Below, one piece after another: positions 15,285-27,319 of a stretch of DNA of 64,000 bases (the stretch's first letter is position 1; each line of letters opens with the position of its first letter). Origin of the DNA: AC-32 sp963717725. Lineage in GTDB: Bacteria; Actinomycetota; Thermoleophilia; Gaiellales; Gaiellaceae. The notes below the pieces were generated by a model that saw only the letters and a list, made by a program, of their open reading frames with translations, was not told the DNA's origin and did not search any database. The position numbers were made by a program, and so were the translations under genes. The stretch lies in the NCBI GenBank assembly GCA_963717725.1, contig CAVQWS010000027.1, positions 124,001 to 188,000 on the forward strand, written 5' to 3'.

Positions 15285-15686
15285 CTAGGCGGCCGAATCG
15301 AGCGCTTCGTTCACCAAACGGTCGGCCAGCTCGTTGTGTTCGCGGCGGACCGCGGTGTAGGTGACCCGCTTCAGCTTGTCGGCCAGTGCGTTCGCATCGT
15401 CTACCAGCACGCGCAAGGTCTCGTTCTTGACCTTGTACTCGCCGCGCATCTGCTTGACGAGCAGCTCCGAGTCCGAAACGACCTCGACCTCCTCGACGCC
15501 GCGCTCGAGCGCCGACTCCAGGCCGGCAATCAGGCCGCTGTACTCGGCGACGTTGTTCGTGGCCGTGCCAATCGCCTCGCCACGAGCGTCGAGCACCGTC
15601 CCGTCCTCTGCCTCGAGCACGTAACCGTAGGCCGCCGGCCCCGGGTTGCCGCGCGAGCCGCCGTCGGTCGAAAGCCGCGCCTTCAC
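15285..15686 (-). CDS. rnhA: ribonuclease HI
   Basis: The 133-aa product begins with STDGGSRGNPGPAAYGYV (first catalytic Asp in TDGG), has NNVAEYSGLIAGLESAL (catalytic Glu in AEY), SDSELLVKQMRGEY (catalytic Asp in SDS) and REHNELADRLVNEAL (the fourth acidic site). These are the DEDD residues of RNase HI, which cleaves RNA in RNA-DNA hybrids. The GTG start at 15686 overlaps the stop of the upstream NIF3-like gene (GTGA). It is the short plant/actinobacterial-type form without an N-terminal hybrid-binding domain. Confidence 0.93.
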   Translation of the reverse strand: MKARLSTDGGSRGNPGPAAYGYVLEAEDGTVLDARGEAIGTATNNVAEYSGLIAGLESALERGVEEVEVVSDSELLVKQMRGEYKVKNETLRVLVDDANALADKLKRVTYTAVRREHNELADRLVNEALDSAA

Positions 15687-15991
15687 GCGAGCGGGTAGAG
15701 GTCGAACGCCGGCTCCTCGTACGGGTGCGACTCGCGCAGCGCGGCGACGACCTCGGCCTCGCGCTCCTCCGGATAGACGGTCTCGAGCCGCAGCTCGGCG
15801 ACCCGCTGCTCGCGCCCCGGCTGGCCGACGCTCGGCGACGAGCCCGCGCCGCCGAGAAACGTGCCCGTCCCCTCCGTGTACCAGGAGCAGCGCTCGTAGT
15901 CGCCGATCCGGCCGGCGCCGGCGGCGAACAGCGCCTCCCGCAGCGGGTCGAGCGCCTCGCGCGGAACGAAGACGACGAGTTTCCGGTTCAA
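15683..15991 (-). CDS. stand-alone NIF3/CutA-like insert-domain protein
   Basis: The 102-aa product contains YERCSWYTEGTGTFLGGAGS, ERVAEL-type strand (EQRVAELRLETVYP) and ALRESHPYEEPAFDLYPL. This matches the CutA-like domain found inserted in bacterial NIF3/DUF34 proteins (YqfO type), here encoded alone. The family is ligand-binding or regulatory in nature with no settled activity. It is translationally coupled to rnhA downstream and lies 9 bp from the aldehyde dehydrogenase stop. Confidence 0.8.
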   Translation of the reverse strand: MNRKLVVFVPREALDPLREALFAAGAGRIGDYERCSWYTEGTGTFLGGAGSSPSVGQPGREQRVAELRLETVYPEEREAEVVAALRESHPYEEPAFDLYPLA

Positions 15992-16000
15992 GCGGCGGCG

Positions 16001-17497
16001 CTACTCGCCGGTGTCGATCTGGGCGCGTTGCAGCTTGCCGGAGTAGTCGACGTAGATCGACTTCCACTCGGTGAAGACGTCGAGCGCCGCCTGGCCCGCC
16101 TCGCGGTGGCCGTTGCCGGTGCCCTTGACGCCGCCAAAGGGCAGGTGCACCTCGGCGCCGATCGTGCCGGCGTTGATGTAGGTGATCCCGGCCTCGAGGT
16201 CGCGCATCGCGCGGAAGGCGGTGTTCACGTCGCGCGTGAAGATCGAGGACGAGAGCCCGAACTCGATCCCGTTCGAGACGCGGATCGCATCGTCCACGTC
16301 CTTCACCCGGATCAGCGCGGTCGTCGGGCCGAAGATCTCCTCCTGGGCGACGCGCATCTGCGGGTCGACGTCACCGAAGATGGTCGGGCGGTAGAAGCTC
16401 CCCTCGCTCAGGCCGTCGCCGCTCGCGACCTCGCCGCCGGTGAGCAGCTTCGCGCCCTCGCCCACGCCGATCTCGGTGTACGAATGAATCTTCTCGAGCG
16501 CCCGCTTGTTGATCACCGGGCCGACGTCGACCCCCTCCTCCCAGCCGGGGCCGAGGCGCAGCTTCTCCGCGGAGGTGACGAGGCGCTTCTGCAGCTCCTC
16601 GTAGACACCCTCCTGCACGATCACGCGCGAGGCCGCGGTGCAGCGCTGGCCGGACGTGCCGAACGCCGACCAGACGATGCCCTCGACGGCCAGGTCGAGA
16701 TCGGCGTCGTCGAGCACGATGATCGCGTTCTTGCCGCCGAGCTCGAGGTGGACGTGCTTCAGGTTCTGGGCCGCGGCCTCGAGCACCGCGACGCCGGTCT
16801 CCCGCGAGCCGGTGAGCGTGATCACAGGCACGTCCGGGTGGCGCACGAGCCGGTCGCCGACCTCGCCGCCGCCGCCGTGCACGACGTTGATTACGCCGGC
16901 CGGGACACCGGCCTCGACGAGCAGTTCGACGAAGCGCTCGCCCAGCAGCGGCGTGTCGGTGGCCGGCTTGAAGACGATCGTGTTGCCGCAGACGAGCGCG
17001 GGCGCGATCTTCCAGGACGGAATCGCGATCGGGAAGTTCCAGGGCGTGATCACGCCGACCACGCCGATCGGCTGGCGCACGCTCATGTTGAACTTGTCGC
17101 GCAGCTCGCTGGGGGTCGTCTGGCCATGGAGGCGCCGACCCTCGCCTCCCATGTAGTAGCTCATGTCGATCGCTTCCTGGACGTCGCCGGCGGCCTCGGG
17201 CAGCACCTTGCCCATCTCGCGCGCCATCAGCTCGGCGACCTCGTCCTTGCGCTCGGCCAGCAGCGCGCCGAAGCGGAAGAGGATCTCGCCGCGGCGCGGC
17301 GCCGGGACGAGCCGCCACTCCTCGTAGGCCGCCTTCGCCGCCTCGACCGCGCGGTCAACGTCCTCGGCGCTCGACTTCGGGAAGACGCCGAGCACCTCGC
17401 CGGTCGCGGGGCTGCTCGTCTCGAAGGTCTCGCCGGAGGCAGCGTCCACCCATTCGCCGCCGATGAAGTTCTTGAAGCTCTTGGTCGCCGTCGCCAC
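16001..17497 (-). CDS. NAD(P)-dependent aldehyde dehydrogenase
   Basis: The 498-aa product is a full-length ALDH. The catalytic Cys lies in TSGQRCTAASR and the general-base Glu in LELGGKNA; TPWNFPIAIPSWKIAPAL and TGSRETG form the cofactor site. The C-terminal HLPFGGVKGTGNGHREAG resembles the semialdehyde dehydrogenase branch seen in Bacillus/actinobacterial sugar-acid and amino-acid catabolism, but the substrate cannot be assigned. It starts at GTG 17497 and is followed after 9 bp by the NIF3-like gene. Confidence 0.93.
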   Translation of the reverse strand: MATATKSFKNFIGGEWVDAASGETFETSSPATGEVLGVFPKSSAEDVDRAVEAAKAAYEEWRLVPAPRRGEILFRFGALLAERKDEVAELMAREMGKVLPEAAGDVQEAIDMSYYMGGEGRRLHGQTTPSELRDKFNMSVRQPIGVVGVITPWNFPIAIPSWKIAPALVCGNTIVFKPATDTPLLGERFVELLVEAGVPAGVINVVHGGGGEVGDRLVRHPDVPVITLTGSRETGVAVLEAAAQNLKHVHLELGGKNAIIVLDDADLDLAVEGIVWSAFGTSGQRCTAASRVIVQEGVYEELQKRLVTSAEKLRLGPGWEEGVDVGPVINKRALEKIHSYTEIGVGEGAKLLTGGEVASGDGLSEGSFYRPTIFGDVDPQMRVAQEEIFGPTTALIRVKDVDDAIRVSNGIEFGLSSSIFTRDVNTAFRAMRDLEAGITYINAGTIGAEVHLPFGGVKGTGNGHREAGQAALDVFTEWKSIYVDYSGKLQRAQIDTGE

Positions 17498-17507
17498 GGC
17501 GGCGATC

Positions 17508-17720
17508 TTACTCAGGCGGGTCCGTCTCGGGGAACCGGCCCGGGTGAGCGCGGCGCCGGTCGCGGATCGTGCGCTTGCCGCCGAAGACCCGGCCCTTGCG
17601 CCGGTCCTCGCCCTCGCGCCGGTCGACGATGACGGTCACGTTCGGGTTGTCCTTGTAGTACTCGACCATCTTCTCGTAGAGCTCGCCCTCGAGCTCGCGC
17701 GGGATCACGCAATAGATCAT
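17508..17720 (-). CDS. conserved small charged protein
   Basis: The 70-aa product starts MIYCVIPRELEGELYEKMVE, has NPNVTVIVDRREGEDRR and then a run of basic residues (KRTIRDRRRAHPGRFPETD). The VIVDRREGEDRR motif recurs in short bacterial proteins of unknown role. It sits 11 bp before the aldehyde dehydrogenase start on the same strand. I cannot give a function. Confidence 0.75.
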   Translation of the reverse strand: MIYCVIPRELEGELYEKMVEYYKDNPNVTVIVDRREGEDRRKGRVFGGKRTIRDRRRAHPGRFPETDPPE

Positions 17721-17755
17721 CCTGTCTCGGATTGTAGGGAGGACGCGGGTCGGTG

Positions 17756-18373
17756 CTAGACCGGCGAGATGTCAGGCGCGATGCGGCCGTCGGGCGTGAG
17801 CTTCGCGTTCCAGCTCGTGAACATCGCCTCCAGCTCGCGCGGATCGTGCCCGCGCTCGGCCAGGCGCACCGGCTGAGCCGAGTCCGGGGTGATGCGGTAC
17901 TGGTACCAGGAGATGTCCCAGGCGACGCTCAGGACGACCTCGTTGTTCGTCCCGGACAGCGGCACGATCGACGCCTTCGGCATGCCGAGGCTCTTGGCGA
18001 TCCCCGCGATCGTGCGGCGAAACGCGCTCTCGTTGAACAGATCGGCCGCCTCGACCATCGCCAGCTCCGGCACCGACAGCCGGCGCAGGATCGGCTCGTC
18101 CACGACCGGCTCGACCGTGGCCCTGCGCGGCTCCCCCAGCAGCGCGGAGACGAGGCCCCGCCGCTTGCGCCGGCGGTCGTTGACGACGGGCGTGATCGGG
18201 CTGCCCTCCTTCACCCAGCCGTGCTCGAGCGCGACGTCCTGGCAGAGCGGGCAGACGTCGACGAAGTTCTCGCCGTCGGCCGAGTAGCGCACCGAGCGCT
18301 CGCCGACGAGCAATGACCGCTCGCAGATCGCACACGTGCGCAGGGCGGTGATGGCCTGCCGCGTGACGCGCAT
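17756..18373 (-). CDS. zinc-ribbon protein of unknown function
   Basis: The 205-aa product has two CxxC knuckles near the N-terminus (CAIC and CPLC about 30 residues apart), then a basic linker (NDRRRKRRG) and an alpha/beta C-terminal half with SVAWDISWYQYRITPDS. The knuckles should bind zinc. I chose ATG 18373; an in-frame TTG at 18394 would add 7 residues. It lies directly after the EF-G-like gene on the same strand, 28 bp away. No family recognised. Confidence 0.8.
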   Translation of the reverse strand: MRVTRQAITALRTCAICERSLLVGERSVRYSADGENFVDVCPLCQDVALEHGWVKEGSPITPVVNDRRRKRRGLVSALLGEPRRATVEPVVDEPILRRLSVPELAMVEAADLFNESAFRRTIAGIAKSLGMPKASIVPLSGTNNEVVLSVAWDISWYQYRITPDSAQPVRLAERGHDPRELEAMFTSWNAKLTPDGRIAPDISPV

Positions 18374-18400
18374 GTCGCGGAGGACCTTAGCCAACCAGAG

Positions 18401-20449
18401 TCAGACCTTGGCTTCTTCCAGCTCTTTCTTGGTCTCGTCGATGATCTTCTGCGCGATGTGCGTGGGAACCTCCTCGTAGCGCAGGAAGTGCATGTGGTAG
18501 TCGCCACGCCCGCCCGTCAGCGAGGTCAGCGCCTGGGCGTAGGTGAGGATCTCCGCCATCGGCACCTCGGCCTTGATGGAGGTCATCCCGCCGACCGGCT
18601 CCATTCCCTGCAGCCTGCCGCGCCGCGAGTTGAGGTCGCCGTTGACCGCGCCGACGGCGTCGTCGGGCACGCTCACCTCGAGCTCCATGATCGGCTCGAG
18701 CAGTACCGGGTCGGCCTTCGCGTAGGCGTCCTTGAACGCCATCGAGCCGGCGATCTTGAACGCCATCTCGGAAGAGTCGACGTTGTGCTGCTGGCCGTCT
18801 ACGAGGCGGACGCGGACTCCCTGCACGGGCGCGCCTGCGAGCTCGCCGTGCTGCATCGCCTCCTGGATGCCCTTGTCGACCGCTGGCCGGAAGCCCTGCT
18901 GGATCACGCCGCCGACGATCTCGTCCACGAACTCGTAACCCTCGCGCTCGGGCAGCGGCTCGAGCACGATCTCGCAGTCGCCGAACTGGCCGCGGCCGCC
19001 GGTCTGCTTCTTGTAGCGGTGCCGCGCGCGCGACTCCTTGCGGATCGTCTCCAGGTACGGGACGTGCGGCTGGTGCAGCTCGACATCCACGCTGAAGCGG
19101 TTGCGCAGGCGGTCGACTGCGACCTCCACGTGGATCTGGCTCATCCCCGAGAGCAGCTGGTCGCCGGTCTGCGGGTCGCGCCGCAGAACGAGCGTCGGGT
19201 CCTCCTCGGCGAGGCGTCGCAGCGAGGAGGCGACCTTCTCCTCGTCGCCCTTCGCCTTCGGCGTGACCGCGAAGCTCATCACCGGCTCGGGGAAGTCGAG
19301 CCTCGGCGGCTCGACCTGGCGCTCGGCGTCGAGCAGGAGGTCGCCGGTGGTCGTCTCCTTCAGCTTGGCGACCGCGCCGATGTCGCCGGTGCCGAACTCC
19401 TTGGCCGGCTCATGGTCCTTGCCCTGCAGCGTGAGCAGGGCGCCGACGCGCTCCTTCGCGTGCGAGCGGGTGTTCACGACCGTCGCGTCGCCGCCGAGCG
19501 TTCCGGCGAGGACGCGGAAGAGGTTGATCCGGCCCGCGAACGGGTCGGCCACGGTCTTGAAGACGAAGGCCGCCGTGCCGGCGCCGTCGACGTCGATCGA
19601 GGGCGGCCGCTTCGCCGGCGAGGGAACGCCTTCGACGAGCAGGTCGAGCACCGCCGTCGTGCCGAGGTTCTTCGTCGCCACGCCGCAGGCGACCGGGAAC
19701 AGCTCGCCGCGCGTGACCGCGTCCTTGAGCGCGTGCGCGACCTCCTCGGTGCCGAGCTCCTCGCCCTCGAGGTAGCGCTCCATCAGGCCCTCGTCCGTCT
19801 CGACGACGGAGTCGAGCAGCTGCGTCCGGTATTGCTGCACCGTGTCGCCGAGCTCCTCGGGGATCTCCATCGGCCCGCTCTCGCGCTCGCCCTCCGGGCT
19901 GCCGTAGGCGGTCATGTGCAGCAGGTCGACGATTCCCGTCAGCTCGTGCTCGGTGCCGATCGGCAGGTGCACGGCGACGCAGCGCTCGGAGAGCTGCGTG
20001 CGGAAGTGCTCGAGCGCGCGGTAGAAATCGGCGCGCTCGCGGTCGAGCATGTTCACGAAGACGACGCGCGGGAGGTCGAGCGACTCGGCGCGGTTCCAGA
20101 CGCGGCTCGTCTGCACCTCGACACCCATCACCGCACTGGCTACGAGCAGCGTGCCCTCGACGACGCGCAGCGCGGCCACGGTGTCGCCGGCGAAGCCCGC
20201 GTCGCCTGGCGCGTCGATCAGGTTGATCTTGCGGCCCTGCCACTCGAGGTGACACAGCGACGAGGCGAGCGACATCTGGCGGCGCTGCTCGTCCTCATCC
20301 CAGTCCGAGGTGGTCGTGCCTCCCTCGACGGTGCCGAGCCGGTTGATCGCGCCGGCCTGAAAGAGCATCGCCTCCACCAGCGACGTCTTTCCGGTCCCGC
20401 GGTGTCCGGTAACGGCGACGTTGCGGATCTTTCCGGGCTCGGTTGGCAT
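18401..20449 (-). CDS. elongation factor G-like GTPase
   Basis: The 682-aa product has an EF-G domain order. P-loop GHRGTGKTS (15-23), DAPGDAGF (normally DTPGH) and VNMLDRERADF (normally NKMD) are all altered forms, followed by domains II to V with QTGGRGQFGDCEIVLEP and GVIQQGFRPAVDKGIQEA. This altered G-domain is the mark of the actinobacterial 'EF-G-like' (EF-G2) group, whose role is not settled; it is not the main translocase. No rpsL/rpsG/tuf genes are adjacent, which agrees. Confidence 0.9.
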   Translation of the reverse strand: MPTEPGKIRNVAVTGHRGTGKTSLVEAMLFQAGAINRLGTVEGGTTTSDWDEDEQRRQMSLASSLCHLEWQGRKINLIDAPGDAGFAGDTVAALRVVEGTLLVASAVMGVEVQTSRVWNRAESLDLPRVVFVNMLDRERADFYRALEHFRTQLSERCVAVHLPIGTEHELTGIVDLLHMTAYGSPEGERESGPMEIPEELGDTVQQYRTQLLDSVVETDEGLMERYLEGEELGTEEVAHALKDAVTRGELFPVACGVATKNLGTTAVLDLLVEGVPSPAKRPPSIDVDGAGTAAFVFKTVADPFAGRINLFRVLAGTLGGDATVVNTRSHAKERVGALLTLQGKDHEPAKEFGTGDIGAVAKLKETTTGDLLLDAERQVEPPRLDFPEPVMSFAVTPKAKGDEEKVASSLRRLAEEDPTLVLRRDPQTGDQLLSGMSQIHVEVAVDRLRNRFSVDVELHQPHVPYLETIRKESRARHRYKKQTGGRGQFGDCEIVLEPLPEREGYEFVDEIVGGVIQQGFRPAVDKGIQEAMQHGELAGAPVQGVRVRLVDGQQHNVDSSEMAFKIAGSMAFKDAYAKADPVLLEPIMELEVSVPDDAVGAVNGDLNSRRGRLQGMEPVGGMTSIKAEVPMAEILTYAQALTSLTGGRGDYHMHFLRYEEVPTHIAQKIIDETKKELEEAKV

Positions 20450-20525
20450 CGCGGGCGACTCCTCCTGGGGACGCGGGGAACGGGTCCCGATCTTACCCCT
20501 GGCGGCATCTATCCTCGGCTCCTCG

Positions 20526-21935
20526 ATGTGGTGGCAGGAGGCGATCGTCTACCAGATCTATCCGCGCTCGTTCCAGGACTCGGACGGCGACGGGGTCGGC
20601 GACCTGCCCGGGATCACGCAGCAGCTCGATCACCTCGTCTACCTCGGCGTGGACGCGCTCTGGCTTTCGCCGATCTACCCCTCGCCGCTCGCGGACTTCG
20701 GCTACGACGTCTCCGACTACACCGGGATCGACCCGCAGTTCGGGACGCTGGACGATTTCGACGAGCTCGTCGCGTCCGCCCACGAACGCGGTCTGCGGGT
20801 GCTGCTCGACCTCGTCGCCTGCCACACGTCGATCGAGCACCCCTGGTTCCGCGAGCACCCCGACCGGTACATCTGGTCGCCGGTCGACGGGCCGCCGAAC
20901 AACTGGGTCTCGGCCTTCGGCGGGCCTGCGTGGAGTCGCGATGACGAGACCGGCCGCTGGTACCTGCACTCGTTCTATCCCGAGCAGCCGGACCTGAACT
21001 GGCGCAACGCGGAGGTCGTCGCCGCGATGCAGGACGTGGTCCGCTTCTGGCTCGGGCGCGGCGTGGACGGGTTCCGCCTGGACGCGATCGACAGGCTCGT
21101 CAAGGACGACCAGCTGCGCGACGACCCGCCCGCGAGCAGGCCGTTCCCGCTGCCGCTGGATCCGGAGGCCGCGCGGCTTGAGATGCGCTACTCCGGGAAC
21201 CGGCCCGAGGCGATCGAGGCGCTGCGGGCGCTGCGCGAGGCCGCGGGTGACGCGCTGCTGGTGGGCGAGGTCTACCGGCCGGCCGGCGAGTACGCGCGCT
21301 GGCTGGAGGTGCTCGACCTCGTCTTCGCCTTCGAGTTCCTCTTCTCGCCCTGGGACGCGCAACACCTGCGTGCGGCCATCGAGCCAGCCGCCGAGCTCCG
21401 GCGCGCGGCCTGGGTGATGTCGAACCACGACTTCGACCGGCTGGCGACCCGCGTCGGCCCGGAGAACCTGCGCGCGGCGGCGGCGCTGCTGCTGACGCTG
21501 CCGGGCGTGGCCTTCGTCTACCAGGGCGACGAGCTCGGGCTCGCGAACGGGCCCGGACACGAGCCGCCCTTCGACCGTGCCGGGCGCGACCGGCTGCGCC
21601 ACCCGATGCAGTGGGACGCGTCAGGCGGTTTCACCAGGGGCGAGCCCTGGCTGCCGCTCGTCGGCCCCGCCGACAGGAACGTCGCCGACGAGAGCAGCGA
21701 CAAAGGCTCGCTGCTCAACCTCTACCGCCGCCTGATCGAGCTGCGCCGGACGCTTGGCCTGGGCTTCCGCCCGCTCGACGCCGAGCCCGGGGTGGTTGCG
21801 TTTGAGCGCGACGGGCACACGGTGGCCGTGAACACGACGGCCGAGCGCCGCATCGCTCCCGAGGGCGAGCCCGTCCTCGCCACCCACGCCGGCGAAGGCC
21901 TCCCTGCTCACGCGGCGTTGATCGTGCGAAACTAA
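20526..21935 (+). CDS. GH13 alpha-glucosidase / trehalose- or maltose-degrading enzyme
   Basis: The 469-aa product is a GH13 (alpha-amylase family) enzyme. It has YQIYPRSFQDSDGDGVGDL, region I DLVACHTS, nucleophile D186 in GFRLDAIDR, acid/base E248 in LLVGEVYR and the third acid D302 in SNHDFDR. The short C-terminal domain and IYPRSF motif match exo-acting alpha-glucosidases. The usual region I reads DLVACHTS with His kept. ATG 20526 is preferred; no ribosome site is visible. It is 7 bp upstream of the ABC ATPase gene and faces the transporter genes, so it probably hydrolyses the imported sugar. Confidence 0.92.
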   Translation: MWWQEAIVYQIYPRSFQDSDGDGVGDLPGITQQLDHLVYLGVDALWLSPIYPSPLADFGYDVSDYTGIDPQFGTLDDFDELVASAHERGLRVLLDLVACHTSIEHPWFREHPDRYIWSPVDGPPNNWVSAFGGPAWSRDDETGRWYLHSFYPEQPDLNWRNAEVVAAMQDVVRFWLGRGVDGFRLDAIDRLVKDDQLRDDPPASRPFPLPLDPEAARLEMRYSGNRPEAIEALRALREAAGDALLVGEVYRPAGEYARWLEVLDLVFAFEFLFSPWDAQHLRAAIEPAAELRRAAWVMSNHDFDRLATRVGPENLRAAAALLLTLPGVAFVYQGDELGLANGPGHEPPFDRAGRDRLRHPMQWDASGGFTRGEPWLPLVGPADRNVADESSDKGSLLNLYRRLIELRRTLGLGFRPLDAEPGVVAFERDGHTVAVNTTAERRIAPEGEPVLATHAGEGLPAHAALIVRN

Positions 21936-21942
21936 TACGCGC

Positions 21943-23138
<1,196 letters not shown>

Positions 23139-23142
<4 letters not shown>

Positions 23143-24080
23143 CCCTTGACGGCGCCGGCGGTCAGGCCCGCCAGGATTCGTTTCTGCAGCAGCAGCGTGG
23201 CCGCGATCAGCGGCACCGTGACGACCACGGTCGCGGCCATCAACTCCCCCCACGGGGTCTGGAAGGCGTTGCCGCTCTTGCCCACGAACGACGTGATCGC
23301 GACCGGCACCGTGTAGTGGTCTTGCGACTGGATGAACGAGACCGCGAAGAGGTACTCGTTCCACGCCGCGATGAAGGCGAGGAGGCCCGTCGTCACGAGC
23401 CCGGGCGCGATCAGTGGCAGCAGCACCTTGTAGAAGACCTGCAGCGGCGTCGCGCCGTCCACGTAGGCGGCCTCCTCGAGGTCGGCCGGCAGTGCGCGCA
23501 TGAAGCCGGTCAGCACCCAGATCGTGAACGGGATCGTGAAGATCAGGTAACTGAAGATCAGCGCCCACTCCGTGTCGTACAGCTTCGGGAAATCGATCGG
23601 GCCGACGACGTGGAAGCCGGTGAACATCGTGTAGAGGGCGCCGAGAATCGCGATCTGCGGGAAGATCGTCATCGAGAGCATCAGGTAGAGGATCGAGGAC
23701 TTGCCGCGGAACTTGAAGCGCCCGAGCGCGTAGGCGGCGACCGAGCCGACGGCCAGCGAGATCAGCGTCACCGAGCCGGCCACGATCGTCGAGTTGAGCA
23801 GCGCGCGCCGGAAGAAGTCCGAGCTGAGGACGTCGCGGAAGTTCTGCAGGGTCGGATGGTGCGGGAAGTACTGGATCGGCGTGTCGAAGAGCTGCGCCTC
23901 GGGCGTGAAAGCCGAGCGGAGCGCCCAGTAGAACGGGAAGAGCGCGTAGATGAAGATCAGCGCGATGAGGATCCAGAACGGCAGCTTCCACACGAAGCGG
24001 CCGATCGGGCTCCGCCGCATGCGGACGGCCCGGGAGACCGGCCGCGAGACGGTGCGTGCGCTCTCGGCGGCGGTGCTCAT
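23139..24080 (-). CDS. sugar ABC transporter permease (MalG type)
   Basis: The 313-aa product has six transmembrane helices and the EAA loop EEAAYVDGATPLQVFYKVLLP that contacts the ATPase. The ending ...GLTAGAVKG is typical of CUT1 MalG-like permeases. ATG 24080 overlaps the preceding permease stop (ATGA). Confidence 0.95.
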
Positions 24081-25009
24081 TCCTCGTTCACCCGCATGAA
24101 GGTCACGTAGATCACGACGAACAGGGCGATGATCAGGAACATGAAGACGCTCGCCGCCGCCCCGAGGCCGACATTGCCGTCACCGACGATCGTGCTCTGG
24201 ATGTAGATCGCCATCGTCTGCGTGTCCAGGCGGTTGCCGAAGAAGACCGCGAAGATGTCGAACACGCGCAGGGCATCGAGCGTGCGGAAGATCAGCGTGA
24301 CGAGAATCGCCGGCTTCAGCAACGGCAGCGTGATCCGCCAGAACTGCTGCAGCTTGCTCGCACCGTCGACGTCGGCTGCCTCGTAAAGGTCCTTCGGGAT
24401 CACCTGCAGGCCCGCGAGCAGCAGGAGGGCGACGAACGGCGTCGTCTTCCAGATGTCGACCGCGCAGACGGCGCCGAGCGAGGTCGACGGGTTGGAGATC
24501 CAGGCCTGCGAGTGCGAGAGCAGGTGGGTGCGCACGCCGAAGTCGTTCACGACCCCGAACGTGTCGTCGAGCATCCATTTCCACATCTGCGCGGCGACTA
24601 CCGTCGGGATCGCCCACGGAACGAGCATCACCGCCCGCATCACGCCGCGGCCCTTGAAGCTGGAGTTGACGACGAGCGCGATGATCAGCCCGAGCACGAA
24701 CTCGAAGGTGACCGTGATCACGGTGAACTTGAGCGTCAGGATGACGGCGTGCTTCCAGGCCGGGTCGTGCCAGATGGTGCTGTAGTTGTCGAGCCCGACC
24801 CACTTCGTCGGCGTGATCCCGGCCAGGAACTGCTGGTCGGTGAAGCTCTGGTAAACGGTCTTGCCGAGCGGATAGATCGCGACGAGGGCGACGATCGCGA
24901 GCGCCGGCAGCAACAGCAGCCAGGCGAGCCTCGTCTGCCGGCGCTGGAGCTTCGTCCGGCGGCGCCGGCGGCGGCGAGGGGCAGGTGCGGGCGTGGCTAC
25001 CGAGCTCAT
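24077..25009 (-). CDS. sugar ABC transporter permease (MalF type)
   Basis: The 310-aa product begins with a strongly basic tail (APRRRRRRRTKLQRRQTR) and has six helices with the EAA loop LYEAADVDGASKLQQFWRI. It pairs with the MalG-type gene, which it overlaps. A long hairpin separates it from the binding-protein gene upstream. Confidence 0.95.
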   Translation of the reverse strand: MSSVATPAPAPRRRRRRRTKLQRRQTRLAWLLLLPALAIVALVAIYPLGKTVYQSFTDQQFLAGITPTKWVGLDNYSTIWHDPAWKHAVILTLKFTVITVTFEFVLGLIIALVVNSSFKGRGVMRAVMLVPWAIPTVVAAQMWKWMLDDTFGVVNDFGVRTHLLSHSQAWISNPSTSLGAVCAVDIWKTTPFVALLLLAGLQVIPKDLYEAADVDGASKLQQFWRITLPLLKPAILVTLIFRTLDALRVFDIFAVFFGNRLDTQTMAIYIQSTIVGDGNVGLGAAASVFMFLIIALFVVIYVTFMRVNEE

Positions 25010-25017
25010 CCGGAGTG

Positions 25018-25051
25018 ACGGGGGAGGATGACAGTCGCCATCCTCCCCCGT
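25018..25051 (-). terminator. intercistronic hairpin between binding protein and permease genes
   Basis: ACGGGGGAGGATG and CATCCTCCCCCGT form a perfect 13-bp stem with an 8-nt loop and no T tract. It likely stabilises the upstream mRNA or partly terminates, raising binding protein over permease, a common arrangement in sugar ABC operons. Confidence 0.7.
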
Positions 25052-25070
25052 CGCAGTCAGAGGCCTGCTT

Positions 25071-26420
<1,350 letters not shown>

Positions 26421-26508
26421 TCTCCCACGTCCTTTCTGGTTAGACCCCATTGGACACGAAAGCAACGTATCACTGTCAAGCCCGAAAGTACCGGACTGGT
26501 TACGCCGT

Positions 26509-27294
26509 TCAGCGTCCGAGCGGCTCGCGGGCGGGCGAGCCGGCGAGGCGGGCCTTCAGGCGCAGGATCGCCTTCGTGTGCAGCTGTGAGACGCGCGACT
26601 CGGTGACGCCGAGCACCTCGCCGATCTCCCGCAGGGTCAGCTCCTCGTAGTAGTAGAGCGTGACGACCAGCTTCTCGCGTTCGGGCAGGCGCGCGATCGC
26701 CTCGCCGAGGGCCTCCTTCAGCTCGGTCTGCGCCAGCTCGGTCTGCGGCTCCGGGCCTTGCGTGTCCTCGATCGTGTCGATCAGGGCGACTTGGTCGCCC
26801 CCGGTCGAAGAGATCGTCCAGAGCTCGTCGAGCGCGGCGATCGAGGAGCGGCCGATCTCGGACAGGCTCTCGTCGAGCTCGTCGGTCGAGATGCCGAGCT
26901 TCTCGGAGATCTCCTCGTCGGTCGGCGCTCGGTGGAGCTTGCGCTCGAGCTCGCCGATCGCGCGCTCGATGTCGCGGGCCCTGGAGCGGACCGAGCGCGG
27001 CACCCAGTCGAGGGCACGCAGCTCGTCGATGATCGAGCCCTTGATCCGCGCGATCGCGTAGGTCTCGAACTTGATGTCGCGCTCCGGGTCGAAGCGCTCG
27101 ATCGCGCCGATCAGGCCGAGCAGCCCGTACGAGACGAGGTCGTTCTCGTCCACGTGCGCGGGCAGCCCGCTGCCGAGCCGGCCGGCGACGTACTTGACCA
27201 ACGGCGCGTAGGTGAGGATCAGCCGGTCACGCGCGGCCTGGTCCTTCGACTTCGCGTACTCGCGCCAGAGGGCCTGAGTCTCGTCCTGCGCCAC
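26509..27294 (-). CDS. RNA polymerase sigma factor, FliA/WhiG family
   Basis: The 261-aa product has regions 2 (DENDLVSYGLLGLIGAIERF, FETYAIARIKGSIIDELR), 3 (ARDIERAIGELERKLHRAPT) and 4 (LTLREIGEVLGVTESRVSQL). The DELR-x-LDWVPRSVR segment is diagnostic for the sigma-28 FliA/WhiG class. No flagellar genes are nearby, so a WhiG-like developmental or stress role is more likely than motility, though this is inferred. Confidence 0.93.
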   Translation of the reverse strand: MAQDETQALWREYAKSKDQAARDRLILTYAPLVKYVAGRLGSGLPAHVDENDLVSYGLLGLIGAIERFDPERDIKFETYAIARIKGSIIDELRALDWVPRSVRSRARDIERAIGELERKLHRAPTDEEISEKLGISTDELDESLSEIGRSSIAALDELWTISSTGGDQVALIDTIEDTQGPEPQTELAQTELKEALGEAIARLPEREKLVVTLYYYEELTLREIGEVLGVTESRVSQLHTKAILRLKARLAGSPAREPLGR

Positions 27295-27319
27295 GGTCAG
27301 AGGATACGGGGTCGGGTCG

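Noticed and set aside
15725..17632. 635-codon open frame opposite the aldehyde dehydrogenase
   Set aside because: High-GC antisense shadow, rich in Arg/Ala/Asp with no domain; the minus-strand gene has a complete ALDH active site.
18458..20944. 828-codon plus-strand frame opposite the EF-G-like gene
   Set aside because: Antisense shadow of a clear GTPase and part of the GH13 gene; no recognisable motif.
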